DNA of 64,000 nt from Acheta domesticus (GCA_031308135.1 JAHLJT010004567.1:135546991-135610990), one strand, 5' to 3'; shown: positions 22,390-34,129, counted from the first letter of the stretch. Notes: a model not told the origin generated them from the letters alone. Translations and numbers: made by a program.

Positions 22390-23270
22390 TTTTCAGTATC
22401 ATTAGTTCTGTTGCGATTCGATGAGTGTTCGGTTTATGTTGTCGATAATTATATAAAAGTGACAAAACTCCTTCAAACAAACCAAGTATAAAAAGTAGAA
22501 AGATTTTGTTGACAAGAATAATTAATCTTCTCTGGGAGAAATAAATCCCATGCTGTGAAGTTTCCTGATCACTGCAGTTTATGGTACGCTATAATGTATT
22601 GCTTCAATTCAATAAGTTTTCTGCAATTTAGTCATTACATACCTCTGTGAACAATTACGTTCAGTAATGAAGCTAACCAAAATCAATTGTCAAACGTTCA
22701 CTTATAGAATCACGGGTGTAGCTTAACTCCGAGTAATGAAAGAATACTGAAAGAAGAACTGAACAGAAAATTTCAAAAACTTCGACAGTGATTTATTTAG
22801 TAACATAACTAAATTTAGGCTTACTGTTTCAAGTTCATTAACTGAATAAGTAACAATTATATATAAAACCGAATAAGTAACTATCAAATATAATGTAATT
22901 TTTGAAAAAAAGTATTTTGTTTGTTGATATAATTACCTGCTGAGCCTTTTAACAATTATCAATTTAAAAAGTATGTTTTATTGTGTCGGCATTATTCGGC
23001 ATCGGGTAATTAGGAACACAAAAACAAGATAGAAGTTCTCTTTATCTGGGAGACTGACATTAGACACCTGTTTTAAACAGCATTACGTTGGATGGGCGGT
23101 AGCGGCTGCTCATCTTATGAACCTTCCTTCCCAGACGTGGCCCCGGACATAAAAGCGTTATTGCCCGCGGTGGCTGCAAGCTGCAGCCCTGCGTCCACTG
23201 TTTTGGGCAAGCCTAAAGCCACGCACATAGTGCCTTTAGTAGTACCTCGTAGTTGTGCTGTTTAAAGACA
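22390..23270. other. Non-coding stretch
   Basis: I see no gene. A GC-richer patch at 23,085-23,260 has no recognisable motif. Confidence 0.4.
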
Positions 23271-23271
23271 G

Positions 23272-23490
23272 GCAGTCAGACAGAGAGATGGGCAGACGGA
23301 CGGACAGACAAGTAGACGGATGGTCAAACGGACAAACGGATGGTCAGACGGCAGACGGGCGAACAGACTGACAGAAAGACGGACAGACAGACGACCCAAA
23401 GGAGTGTCCGACCGACAGACAGACAGTTCCACGAATGGATAGATGGCCCGAAAAACGAACAGACGGATCGATGGATAGACGGACAGAACG
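23272..23490 (+). repeat. Degenerate GACA/GACG tetranucleotide array
   Basis: The plus strand is a ladder of CAGA, CGGA and GACG units (for example ACGGACGGACAGACAAG) over about 220 bp, with many substitutions. It is a decayed microsatellite. Confidence 0.75.
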
Positions 23491-23528
23491 ATGGAGGGAT
23501 GTACTTTTTACTATATTAAAAAAAACAA

Positions 23529-23550
23529 ACTTTTTCGTATACGAGAAAGT
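23529..23550. repeat. Palindrome ACTTTTTCGTATACGAGAAAGT
   Basis: A 22-bp near-perfect palindrome with one mismatch in each half, starting ACTTTTTCG and ending CGAGAAAGT. It belongs to the same dispersed family as the units at 17,005, 53,207 and 53,333. Confidence 0.55.
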
Positions 23551-23569
23551 AAAGAAAACCGGTATTGCA

Positions 23570-24675
23570 CTTCAATCAATGTAGTATGGAAATGAATAAA
23601 ACAATCTCTCCTCTTACTAAATAGTTTCGTAAACAAAATGGAACATCAACCAACTTAAAAACACAATGACTCAGCCATCCCGAGACATAACAGCACCTTT
23701 GAATGTCTAATCTGAACTATGAATACTCAAAATTTTCCCTCTTTCTTCAGAGAATAATCTTGTTTTTCCACGACTTCATTAAGCTCACCTTGTCTTGCAT
23801 AAGTGTATGTACATTGTTTTTGTTTATTTAATCTACGATATTGAGCCTTTTAATGGGGAGTGATTAATCTGCAGTGTGATGACTATCATTCATGACTCAG
23901 GACGAAACACATGCGAGTCTCTAGGGTACGGGGACTTTTCATTACATCAATATCTCTGTCGCTTGAACAAGATTTTCAGCAATCAATAGAAAATGCATCT
24001 GCAAATTAAATTCCATCGCTTGGCCATAAAGATGGGAGTGATGATGGTGAGGAAGGAAGGATAACGTGCGGTACAACGTCGGATGTGTTAGATACTGGTC
24101 TGGCATTCACCGGGCAGGATCAGGGACTTATGGAAACCACCTATCAGATCAGTCGAACTACAAACTTGATCTCGGCTTGCTGCACAAATTGGCTGATTCC
24201 CATCATAACAAGCAAATTTCTGACATAGTGAATGGTTCTGAAAAAAGATAAAGCTTACGAATTAATTAGACCGACTGTGTGGAACGCGCGCAGTCAATTA
24301 AGCAGAAGTACTTTAGTAGTCATGCTATTAGTGAAAGAGAAAATCTCATAAAAATGACGCAGATTCCATTTTTGGTAAACTCTGTGAATTTTCGAAAATT
24401 GTAAAAGTTACCAACAATGCGAGAAAGTGTGTGATGTTTCAGCCCCCGTAATTGTTGCTGGTGTTTCTACTGTTACTGATCTCTACACTTGCTTTGAACA
24501 TTCCAAAATAATCAAATTAATAAATAAATTAACTGTATTAGTGATTGAGAATAATTCACCCGTTCATACATCTCAATCTCCATTTTTTGTCAGATATTCC
24601 TAATTTTATTTCGGTATCGCTAATTTTAAGATTTAAACAACCTGTTTTAAAATTATTGTTGTTTCAAAAGTGTAA
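23570..24675. other. Non-coding stretch
   Basis: I see no gene or repeat boundary here. Confidence 0.4.
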
Positions 24676-24679
24676 TATT

Positions 24680-24725
<46 letters not shown>
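24680..24725. repeat. (TAA)n microsatellite
   Basis: About 15 ATA/TAA units. It is an empty potential target of the R4/Dong-like element. Confidence 0.9.
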
Positions 24726-25172
24726 GTGAGCCAATTTAATGTTTATAATACGAGAATCATTAATGGGATTAACTAACATTATAGGTGTACTAGTTTCTTA
24801 TCTTGCACACATGATCCCCTTTGGAAGTTATAGAATTAACACCTTCAAATTTTCTGTGACTTCTCACGAAAATAAATCTTAGCTGCTGATGCTAACAAGT
24901 CATAATTTCTCTTACATTTTCAGAATTAACAAAAAGAGCTACATTATGATTCAATGCTCGGGGGCTCTTTTCCTTGACGAAGCAAGTTCATCCCAAGACA
25001 GCGTTCTCTTGAAGTAACAACTGTTGCATGGATCGGATAAGACGTCACAGAAACTTTCGCTGTATGATGCAGCTGTCTCACCCCAATGGTTGACTCAAGA
25101 GAGAATTAAAACGTGACAATTGAAGCAAACAAAAGCGTTAGAACTACAGAAGAATTTTCTTTTAAACTTTAG

Positions 25173-25260
25173 GGCCTGGTTTGCTACGATGAAGGAGGAC
25201 GATCCCGAACGCATGTTGTATGATCATGACAAGGGTATAATTCCACCAGTTACTTTAAAA
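25173..25260 (+). other. Possible internal exon (weak)
   Basis: A pyrimidine-rich TTTTCTTTTAAACTTTAG precedes an 88-bp open stretch, which is followed by GTTTTT. The stretch encodes AWFATMKEDDPERMLYDHDK and is much richer in charged residues than random AT-rich frames here. No family is recognised. The donor is not a good consensus match and no neighbouring exon is found, so this may be chance. Confidence 0.12.
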
Positions 25261-25319
25261 GTTTTTCTAATCGTTTCAAAAAAGTCCTTGAAACTAATAA
25301 TCTCTTGTCGTTATTAAAA

Positions 25320-27290
25320 TTTATTCAGTTTTCATTGTATTTCAGCAAGTATCTCATGGTATTACTGAGACCAAATATTGAAAATTGAGACTTCTTGATA
25401 TGAATGTTATTAACTATTTTTTATCTAATAGTATGCATTCCTTTAAAGGCTACAACCGTTATTTTGTTTATGGATATTTTATTGTTTCCTAGACTGTTTG
25501 TTTTAGTTTGTGTAATGTTCTCGGCAAATCGCCTAGTCACTTCTAAATGCCTTTGTCATCTGAATTGGGAAAGAGATAATGATCTTAAAATGTCCTTCTT
25601 AAAGACAAAGTTCAAGCCAGATGGTCTGTTCTTCCACCTACTCATACATTATAATAAAATGAGAACTAGAAAAAATCTATCTTAAACAAACTTTCACAAA
25701 AAGTAAGGTGGTTCATTCCGTATCCAGACAAATGTTCCCTTTAAGTTTCATAGAAGCAGGAGCCGGAGTACGGAGTGACAAGGCAGGAAACAAAGCAAAG
25801 CCCTACAAAGGAAATGAACAGAAGCCTTTTCGAACGTCTACCTCGTACGATAATTGAAAACAACTCGAGCGCCAAGTTGGACGCTGACCCTTATCGGGAG
25901 TAATTCGCCACGCGTTTAGCGCTGTCAAAGCTCCGTCCGCGCAGAGCTGCACCTTTGAAGTCATTAAACTTTACGTTAAATTTAATTAAAATCGCCTTCC
26001 TTGTTACGAAAGTGATTAGAGGCATCGAGCCGAGTTCTGGAGATGCGCAAGAAGAAGGTAAGAAGTAACGGAAAGAATGATAATACAGAGAATGCAAGGG
26101 AAACAAGAACTTAAGGTAAGTGTAAAAGGAGACTACATGGCGCATCTCAAGTGATTGAAGTTATTAATTAAGTCCAAATTTACGTACATATAGCATATTT
26201 AAAGAAATATGTACTTTGATATAGTCGTGTAATGCTAGTCTTGGGGTCCTAGTCCTGAGTCCTATTGTTTTCTAGAAGCCTCAAAGAAAATAAAAATTAA
26301 AGTATTGAAGCATACGAGAATAAATATATTCATTGGAATTAATAAGGAAAACATTATTGTTTAGAAACAAGATTAATATTAGATTATTATTGTTTAGAAA
26401 CAAATAATCAATCTGAGCTATATAAACTTAGTCTTAGAAGCACATTTCTTACGGGTCGGTTTATTGCATTCTGAAAGTGTGAATTGTGTATTTTTATTTT
26501 TAGAGGAAGGGCAAATGTATTATTTTTTCAGTGTGCTCTTAATTTATCACATGATGAAGTTGGAATAAATAACTAGTGGAAATAACGTGAAAAGTACTAA
26601 TTTTTTAAAAATAATTGTACACGACCTTATTTCAAAATCTATTTGTAAGGAACAGATTTCACTAAGAAAAAACTCTATCTTCATAATTGTAGTTTATTTT
26701 AAAACAACAAGATCGTCCTTTATTTTTTAACATTTTAAATAGAGAGGAATAATTAAGGTACATCTTTGTGAAATAATGACCACCTTAGTGAAGTGTTTAT
26801 GTGCTATTGTATTTTTTACAAACTTTTAGCCCTATATCTTTCCGGTTGAGAAAACCACTGCTTAGGTGTTCGTTCATCAGTCTAATTCCTTTGTTTTAAA
26901 TCTCCCCCACCCACTCTCCAGCTATTGCATTATATCAGGTGCAGCCCTTGCGACACTTGCGTGATTCCCATTCCTCAAATCGATGCAGCTCGCGGGTCGC
27001 TCTCAATCGCGTTCCCTTTGACGAGCAACGCCTGCGGAACCACTGTTGTTAACTATGAGTTAACGAGCGGGAACCAGACCGTACCCAGAGAGCATCGCTT
27101 TGGCTCGTAAGTCCATACGGTGCAAGGTAGCAAGTAATAGCTCCACTAATACGAGGAGTCGCCGTTGGGAAATGGCACCGCCCGAGTCCGCGCACATACA
27201 CCTCAAACTCATGATATACGACCGGTTTCACCAGCATTACTTAAAATTTTAGGTTCGTTTAAAGAATTTTCAGGTAGACTTAGGAGATGT
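25320..27290. other. Non-coding stretch
   Basis: I see no gene. Two less AT-rich patches (25,860-26,140 and 26,930-27,240) are of higher complexity and could be conserved elements; this is not testable here. A direct repeat with ATTATTGTTTAGAAACAA lies at about 26,354 and 26,386. Confidence 0.35.
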
Positions 27291-27302
27291 TTCGTTTCAA
27301 TA

Positions 27303-27333
27303 TAAGGCAAACTTAAATGATAAGTTTGCCTTA
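27303..27333. repeat. Perfect 13-bp stem hairpin
   Basis: TAAGGCAAACTTA and its exact reverse complement are separated by five bases. No U-tract or gene context explains it. Confidence 0.7.
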
Positions 27334-27745
27334 AATTTATGCACACCTCTCAGCTGCACTTATACATTTTAATTCGCGCTTTACGGCGCGAAAACAGTCT
27401 AAATAGCGAGCTTATTTTGCAGTGTTGCTTTTGGTAGTCATTGCTGTGGCAATTGCAAAAAAGAGAGCTTTGAAAAGCCTTCTCGTAGGCCGAGTTGGAA
27501 ACGGGAACGGTCCGAATACTTTGAAGAGTTCGATGTAAGAAGTTTTGGCACCCAATTTCGCGTATCAAAGATGTTTTGGAGCTAATTGAAGACCTATTGG
27601 AATTTCCAAGTTTATTTCTTAGCTGATTACAAACAAAATGAGCATTTCAATAATGTGGTACATAACTGCCTTGCAACTAACAATTTTGTCTAACAAGTAG
27701 TGTTTTGTAGGTTATGTTTACATGATACCGTAACAACCCTCAACA

Positions 27746-27791
27746 AAAATTACTGAATGTAAAATTTCGAAGTTTTACATTCAATAATTTT
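27746..27791. repeat. 20-bp stem hairpin
   Basis: AAAAATTACTGAATGTAAAA pairs with TTTTACATTCAATAATTTTT with one mismatch, around an 8-base loop (TTTCGAAG). It is too short for a typical animal microRNA precursor and may be a tiny palindromic element. Confidence 0.65.
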
Positions 27792-28119
27792 TATTTTATT
27801 TCCTTTTTCACCCAAACTTAACCATCTTCACAAATTTATTTACGGTTTGCTGTGTTTTATCTTGTAGTTTGTTGCTTTCAAATTGTGTTAAATTTTATCC
27901 CACGCTTCATTTTTTGTCTATTTGTTGTTCCATATATAACTTTATTTTCTGTAATAGAAATGTACTTTCTCATACATTTGATGAGCACTTCTGTCTCCGA
28001 CGATGAAATTTTCGCAATACTCCTCCTTTTCCCCTTAACGAAAAATCAATAAAAATAACCTCTTTGAATTGAACTGCCTTATTTTACGTGGTGAGACTCA
28101 GGCCATGAGGCCTGCTCTT

Positions 28120-28412
28120 CCGTTTGACCACGCAAATTTCGCTACGCTTCTTTCACCTAGCGGAAAAAGAAGGTATTATCTCGGGCGACGAAAGAGGCTA
28201 TTTTGAATTTTGCTCAGAGGCGTCATTTAGGCTTGAGGATCTTTCACATGCAGTAAATCTACTGACATGGGACAGCCGGCTTTACTTTCCCTTCGAAGGA
28301 AGGCGTACGAAGGATTTTTTCGCCCCTAAAAATCCATAGTTTTGATCGGGTTTAAACCCGCGAACTAGGGTTTAGCAGTCCGAAACGCTAACAGTTACAC
28401 CATCGCTGCCAC
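28120..28412 (-). mobile_element. tRNA-derived SINE (SINE-C)
   Basis: On the minus strand, from about 28,412, it reads GGCAGCGATGGTGTAACTG (box A-like), GTTAGCGTTTCGGACTGC, then GCGGGTTTAAACCCG (box B-like). This is the layout of a tRNA with the anticodon arm between the boxes. A body of about 220 bp follows, with GTAAAGCCGGCTGTCCC. It is unrelated in sequence to SINE-A. The target duplication was not resolved. Confidence 0.55.
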
Positions 28413-28716
28413 ACACTTCTTAGCTCCAAAGTAAAAAGAACTAAGTTTGGTTATGATCAATGGGTGTTTCACGAGAGTCCAGGATTGCCAACCAACACCC
28501 CGATGCTTTTAAGTTATACTGCACTAAGCATTGCTTTAAAGAGTGTGTTGAAATGACGATCAACAAAGCATGACTTTAAATGCGTCTTAAAATTACGTAT
28601 GACTTTCCTAAGTCATTCTTCAAAAGTATTTTGTGAAAGTGTCCTTTAAAGTCGCCTGCTCGGGCTAAGAATGAAGGGAAATTATGTGACCCTTGACGCT
28701 TGGTGGTATGCACAAT

Positions 28717-29215
28717 CTACCAAGCCACAACGCGTGGGTAAACAACCATACTTACCCAAAATTCGAGGTCTGGCAATGCGGCTGGCCATGGCAGAGTATC
28801 CACGGCTGCAAGGCATGCTCGGGAAATGGCTGTGGTATGCGGACGCGCGTTTTCTTGTTGAAATTGGGCATGGGCGTGGGCGTTCACCACCGGCAGGCCA
28901 CCGATCGAAGGATCTCCTGAACGTACCATGCGGCTGTCACGGTGCCTCCGAGGAACACTAACGGTGAACGGGCAACGTAGGATATAGCCCCACACCATCA
29001 CACCAGGCTGGAGGGACGTGTGATGGGACACCACAAATCGCTCGTCGTGGCGCTCCCCACTGCGCCTCCAGACACGGTCTCGGTGGTCGTCGCCATCTAG
29101 GCAGAAGCGGGACTCGTCGCTGATGACCCACTGCAAGTCTGTATGGCCCCAGGTCCGTCGTTCCCGACAACAGGCGAGTCTGTAGCAACGTTGCTGGGTG
29201 TCAAAGAATACAAAA
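28717..29215 (-). pseudogene. Tc1-like transposase, C-terminal DDE part
   Basis: The minus-strand frame carries TDLQWVISDESRFCLDGDD, then RVWRRSGER, GVMVWGYI and QFQQENARPHTTA, and ends near WPAALPDLE. These are the hallmark blocks of Tc1-family DD(34)E transposases: the second catalytic aspartate in SDESRF, the VMVWG block and NARPH. The protein should continue with SPIEHVWD-like residues and the final glutamate, but the frame diverges after PDLE. It is truncated and separated from its N terminus by about 0.7 kb of unrelated sequence. Confidence 0.8.
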
Positions 29216-29945
29216 AAAAACTTTAACAATTTCACAAAACTCTTGCACTGTTGCGAAAATACAAAATTAAAGGCACACACTGACCAAGCGATGCTACCTG
29301 ACTAACACAGCAAAAGAACCAAATTAATGTAACATTGCAGAAAGTATTGAAAGGTTACGAGGCACACATGGCTGGATTTTCCAACCCAGACCACTATCAC
29401 AACACCACAGCTCCTCCAAATTACACAGCTGTCTAGTAGAGGGTCTCAAATGCAGATATCAAGAAAATGCCTTTCACCACCGTGGATGCTTCACGCTCAT
29501 GGTCCACCATAGCCCCTTCCGCTTGGCCCACACTCCACCAGCCCTCCACCTGCCATCTCTCCCGCTGTCCACCAGGCTCTGGCCACGCCCCGGGTTCAGA
29601 CCCCGGGCAGGGCGCAGGGGGGGCGGGCAGCCGGCTAGCAGGCGGAGGGGCGGACGTAGGCGGGGGGAGATACGGGCGGCGACGGCGTGATGGTGGTGGT
29701 AGCGGCGGTGACGTCATCGGTGGTAGCGGCGGTGACGTCATCGGTGTCGGCGCCGAGGGTAGCTGGTTGCAACTGGCCGGGCGGCGGAGAACCGCCACAC
29801 GCATCGAGGCGCGGGAAAACAATGATCAATTAACGTCTTAATTCAATCATTAATTGATTGTTGATTGATTGATTTTTTTTAAGTGGGACGCGCGAACTTT
29901 GGAGTTGGCGCCCCCATGACATCCTGGTGTAGCATGGAACTCCCA
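29216..29945. other. Sequence interrupting the Tc1-like relic, with CpG-rich block
   Basis: The transposase similarity stops near 29,215 and resumes near 29,950. The interval contains an AT-rich part (29,216-29,470), a CpG-rich part (29,480-29,815), and a short AATC-rich stretch at 29,850-29,905 resembling a minus-strand SINE-A tail. Whether one or several insertions are involved cannot be resolved. Confidence 0.45.
29699..29745. promoter_or_regulatory. 24-bp tandem duplication carrying two TGACGTCA octamers
   Basis: The unit GGTAGCGGCGGTGACGTCAT is repeated at 24-bp spacing, giving perfect CRE-type palindromes TGACGTCA at 29,709-29,716 and 29,733-29,740. CREB/ATF proteins bind this octamer. 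Function here is inferred only. Confidence 0.4.
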
Positions 29946-29949
29946 TAAT

Positions 29950-30530
29950 TTAGCGGGAAGCACCACAAGGAGTGCCCAGGTGGGCGGAAGTTGCAGGAGC
30001 TTGTCCGCGCCGACCAAAAATGTGCTAACACTGGGGTGTGAGGGGCAGGCGTCATAACGGTCAGCGTACGGCGAGCCCTGAGTTGTGCAACCTCCTGCCA
30101 GTGGTACTGGCACTTACAGGATGTGACAATGCAGGCTGCACAGCCCGCTGAATCACCGCTGAGGCACCTATAGTTCCCTTGGGATCTGGTCACCCGTTGC
30201 GGACCATCCGTAGGTCCTCCTTCCTCGTGGTGCGTGGCGGACGTCCATATTCTGCATGTCGTTGTGCGTGCCTTCTTCAATCCATTGCCGCCAACAGCAG
30301 GCGATGGTGGTGTCCGTACGACCGGTGTGGCGCGCAATACGGCGACAGGACCAACCAGCGTCCCGCATACCCATGGAGTGGCCCCTCTCGAAAGCTTCTA
30401 TCTGGACAACCAAATGTCGAACACGTCGCCTAGGCGTAGTGTACGTGCAGGTGACGCTCTTGCGACGATATCCGATGTCGCAATGGCCGGCGCGGCCGTA
30501 TGAGACCCTCTTTTCTCGGTTGGTGGGCAC
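29950..30530 (-). pseudogene. Tc1-like transposase, N-terminal helix-turn-helix part
   Basis: The minus-strand frame ending at 30,168 includes IEAFERGHSMGMRDAGWSC, RRIARHTGRTDTTIACCWRQ and WIEEG. This is the paired-like helix-turn-helix that binds the terminal repeats in Tc1-like transposases (RG...G.S...IA...G.S..TV...W...G). Past residue 90 the frame drifts, with related pieces (HWQEVAQLRARRTLTVMTP) in neighbouring frames down to about 29,990. It belongs with the C-terminal part at 28,717-29,215; together they form one inactive copy. Terminal inverted repeats were not found. Confidence 0.7.
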
Positions 30531-30659
30531 GACGTCACTCCCTTACCCCCGACCCGCCAGTGCTCGGCCGACCGTGAAAACGAAATCATTGGCTTAGTGA
30601 ATGGTGTGCTAATTACCCACCAAGTTTGCAGCGGATCAGTTCGGGGAGCAGCTTTTTTA

Positions 30660-31125
30660 TGACGATGAGTGTATTTTCAAAGCGTAAAGCGTTAATTGAT
30701 ATTCGAACTAGGATAGGGCATCCTCAATATTTCCGAAGAGGGGATAATAAGAATTAAATTCAGGAAACAAATAACAGACCTAGTTAAATACGCTTTTACC
30801 AGCCGAACAATAACTGACTGGAACAATCAACCTGCTACAATGTTAATGGCTTTTCCCTCTAGTGTGCGTTGTTTCCGAAATCGCCTAGACAATTGCTTTT
30901 GATACCAATATTTATGTGTGTTGTATGTTTTCTTAGTAACTAATTAGTAGTTGTATATTCCCCAAAATAAGTCTTTTTAATGTGTCTTTGTGTGTTCTGT
31001 AGGTGTCTTTGTTTATATAATATTCTGTAAAAACACTGCCACCGAGCGAAAGCTCTCTGGCAGAAAATAAAAGTTTATTATTATTATTATTATCATTATT
31101 ATTATTATCATCATCATCATCATTA
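30660..31125 (+). mobile_element. 5'-truncated LINE with ATT-type tail
   Basis: The fragment begins within the coding end of a LINE and continues through a 3' untranslated region of about 170 bp to GCAGAAAATAAAAG and an ATT/ATC microsatellite (31,073-31,125). Jockey/CR1-like LINEs end in this way. The upstream limit is approximate. Confidence 0.6.
30741..30902 (+). pseudogene. C terminus of LINE reverse transcriptase ORF
   Basis: A 53-codon frame ends in TGA at 30,900-30,902 and includes YAFTSRTITDWNNQPA and SVRCFRNRLDNCF. The pattern FFSRTI.DWN.LP....S...F+.RLD is the well-known terminal segment of Jockey/CR1/I-like LINE polyproteins. One base upstream the frame breaks, and RTRIGHPQYFRR is read in another frame. 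It is inactive. Confidence 0.7.
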
Positions 31126-31129
31126 TTCG

Positions 31130-33480
31130 AATATCATTTTCTCTTTAAATTTGGAAATTCTGTCTTTTGGAGGCCCTTATGAAATTTTGCTATATTGAAG
31201 CACCCGACCATATTGAGTTTCACAAAACCTCCAATTGAATTTGAAGCCTATAAACTGTATTTAAAGCGGCGCACTGTAAATGTCATTTAATGACGAAGGT
31301 GTATTAAAATACCAAACCAGAAGTCTAGTTTTGAGAGATAATATTTTGTCACAGAAAAACCACCTTCAACTCAGGATTAAAATGTCTTTATTTTTCGACG
31401 AACACGCTTATTTTGTTTTCAGCAACGCCAACGCTTAGGGAAATTCAGTGATCATTTCCTTCTACCGATGTACCAATTTTTTTAAATAGGAATGCTACTG
31501 TTGACTAACATTTCCACTCACGTAAATATTATTATTATTAAAACATTTGCCTAACATTTCTGTAGAAATAAATTGCAAATAAACAGAATTCATAAAACCA
31601 ATTTCCTTCTACGCCTCTACTTGCACTGCTAAGTCCGTCGCTCGTCACAGTGGCGCGAGGTGTACTACTGCCACGAGTAAGCAACTGCTTGGGCCCATTC
31701 GATTTGCGACTCTTGATCTCACATCTTTTCCCATTGCTCGATGAAAGGACACTGTTTTGATACTAGACTTCGTAAATTTAATCCCACATATCTTATATAT
31801 AAATCAATCAAAAATGTTTTAATACTCTAACAACAAAATTTGTTTGAAACAAAAACCGTATTACTTAACAATCATTACAGCAGACACTAATGAAGTAGAA
31901 TAATGTAATACAGTGGATGTTTCAGTTAAGACTAGTAATTTTTGAGTAGATAATTCGCAAGTTCAATATATTTCAAATTTCATTGAGCACTTAATCACAA
32001 ATTTCCTTTATGCTTCATGAATAATTTGTTATTTCAAGAATGGAAACGGAATAGCACTGTATTAACTCGCGGAGCCTGTAGAGTTCGTTGGACTCGCAAC
32101 ACTGCTAACTCCGCAATAGCTGATTGTTATTTGTTAGCAGGTAGCAGTAGGCGAGTTAATTGTTAGCAGTTAGCAGAAGGTTTGTCGACTCATTTTATGT
32201 ACCCAACGTTGTTTCGTGACAAATATTTATAATTCGTGAAATATTTTAATAACCTTTATAGGACGAAGAAATTACAAAAATTAACGAAAGTAGTAGACGA
32301 TTCTCAGGTTTTCAAGGGAACTAGTTGAACTCGTGCAAATATTCTGCATTTTGGGAAACATTGTTTTGAAAGTAAAAAAGGGGAAAGAACTTCATATGTT
32401 AACCCTGGTTTGAGAATTTCTGACTAACCATGCCAAGGAGTAAGTATACTTTATACGACCTCCATGAAAATCGCTATTTTACGGCGTAAGAAACATAACT
32501 CATATGCTGTAAGGGGCATGAAAACCTGGTTTATAGGAAGCATCGTTTCAGAGTTACGCACGATGGTAACGGGGGTTCCAACGTAAATTGTCTTACAGGT
32601 TGCATATGCTCCTGTTTTCCTCATGCCATTATTGGCCAACTTCTATTTTGTTGGTTTTAAATCTGATGCACTTCTGGGGGTAATTATCTATCAAACAATA
32701 GCACACTTACGGGATTTTGTGTGAATTTCTTAAATAAAAAGTACAAAATCATCTTTCTTTAGCATATTATGGAAGGAGAGGATAGATAGCAAAGCTTTGC
32801 TGTTTGAATAAAGCTTTTCGTTTGTCGAAAAGAAATCAAATCATAAAAAACGCATTGATGTAGATTTAAGAAAACGTATGAAATCATCTGCGCCAGTACC
32901 CTAATCAAACTTCAGCGCACCATAGGCAAAGACGAATTTTGTTTCTTAACTGGTCAATACTTTTACACTCTTAGCGAATACATTTAATGAAAATGAGATT
33001 AAATTTCTTGCATAGGAGGAAATTAACTCACTCTCATCTTCTGGAATAGTTCGTCCCAGACTTTCAAGTTATCTTTCGAAAAAGATGAAATAGTTGTCGA
33101 AACGTTGAGAAAGAACATGGTACTTGAAATTAAAATGTAGGATGATGTCTGGATTTGATTTGATGATAAAAGAGAGATTAAGTAATAAAGGGCTCCGGGG
33201 AGACATCGAGAGGGATAATAAGTCTGAAGAGCATTTTATGCTGGCAGAATTGTCAAAGAAAATCTTTCGCATCGTTAAATAATTATTGGTCCTTTGACGT
33301 AAAAGAGGGAGTAAAAGAGAAAGACGTTAAGAGATGTTATGAAGGGAAAGACGAAAACGGCGAGGAAATACTTGAAATGACAAAGTATCCAGTATCCAGT
33401 AAAACAACATATGACAATATCCAGTAAAACAGCGTAGATAGAAATCGATTGCAATGAAGTATGATACAAGTAAATCATAC
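31130..33480. other. Non-coding stretch
   Basis: I see no gene. A GAAACG box (33,099-33,104) preceded by AAAAGATGAAAT is a weak member of the hammerhead/Penelope-like motif set. Short repeats with GTTAGCAG lie near 32,130-32,180. Confidence 0.35.
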
Positions 33481-33489
33481 CATGTGCTA

Positions 33490-33960
33490 CGGTACGTCTG
33501 TCTTGAGGTCTGTCAGCTCTAATGTCCGTTCGCCTCATGTTCCGGCCCTTCGTTCTAAGGTCAGTCCGCCCATGTGTCTGTCAGTTTCGCCATCCATATG
33601 TCCGACTGTTAGTCTTACTGCCTATTGTTTCGGCCGTTCCTTCTAAGATCTGTCAACTTGTCTGTTCCTCTATCCGCCCTCTCGTCCGTCCGATTGAGCT
33701 CACAACGGCCCGATCGTCTGACCGTCTATTATCACATTCGCTCTTTCATTCGTCCGCCTACTCGTTTAGTTCACACGTTCGTTCGTCCACGTGTTCGTTC
33801 GTCCACCTGTTCGTTCATCCACCTGTTCGATCGTCCACCGGTTCGTTCGCTATCCTTCGTTCATCCTAAGGTCGGTGTAACTGGTCCCTTTCTTTCTCCA
33901 TCCACCCATCCGTTCATCAGTATACCTACCTGTCCTTCGGAGTGTCGTCCATCGGTAGTG
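33490..33960 (+). repeat. Degenerate GTCC/GTTC array with a 16-bp core repeat
   Basis: Much of this stretch is built from CGTCC, CGTTC and CTGTC units. Within it, 33,777-33,850 is a clear 16-bp tandem (GTTCGTTCGTCCACCT and variants, just over four copies). The open frames here encode serine/valine-rich low-complexity peptides and are not genes. Confidence 0.75.
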
Positions 33961-33961
33961 G

Positions 33962-34065
33962 CTTGTCACCTGTTGGATGGGTTAGTCCAAGAGGCGATTT
34001 CTTGCTGCACCTTTCTGCGCGCGCAGGCTTTCAGTGTTTAATAAACAATGCGCGCGAGCGAAAGA
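33962..34065 (+). repeat. Dispersed repeat Q, copy 1
   Basis: It shares ordered blocks with 35,236-35,340: TCACCTGTTGG, CACCTTTCTGCGC-GCAGGCT, and AATAAAC...CGCGCGAGCGA against ATTAAACG...GCGCGGGCGA. It lies at the end of the tetranucleotide array. Confidence 0.5.
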
Positions 34066-34129
34066 ATTTTTATACATCAGTTGGGACCAATAAAAAAAAG
34101 ACCCCCCCCCAGATACTCCCTAGTACCGC

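Noticed and set aside
29850..29905. Further SINE-A copy on the minus strand
   Set aside because: Only an AATC-rich tail and a short GACGCGCG-like stretch match; the body beyond does not.
33777..33850. CRISPR-like array
   Set aside because: 16-bp units are directly tandem without spacers; the genome is eukaryotic.
33522..34041. Ser/Val/Pro-rich frames of 115-138 codons
   Set aside because: They arise from the degenerate GTCC/GTTC array.
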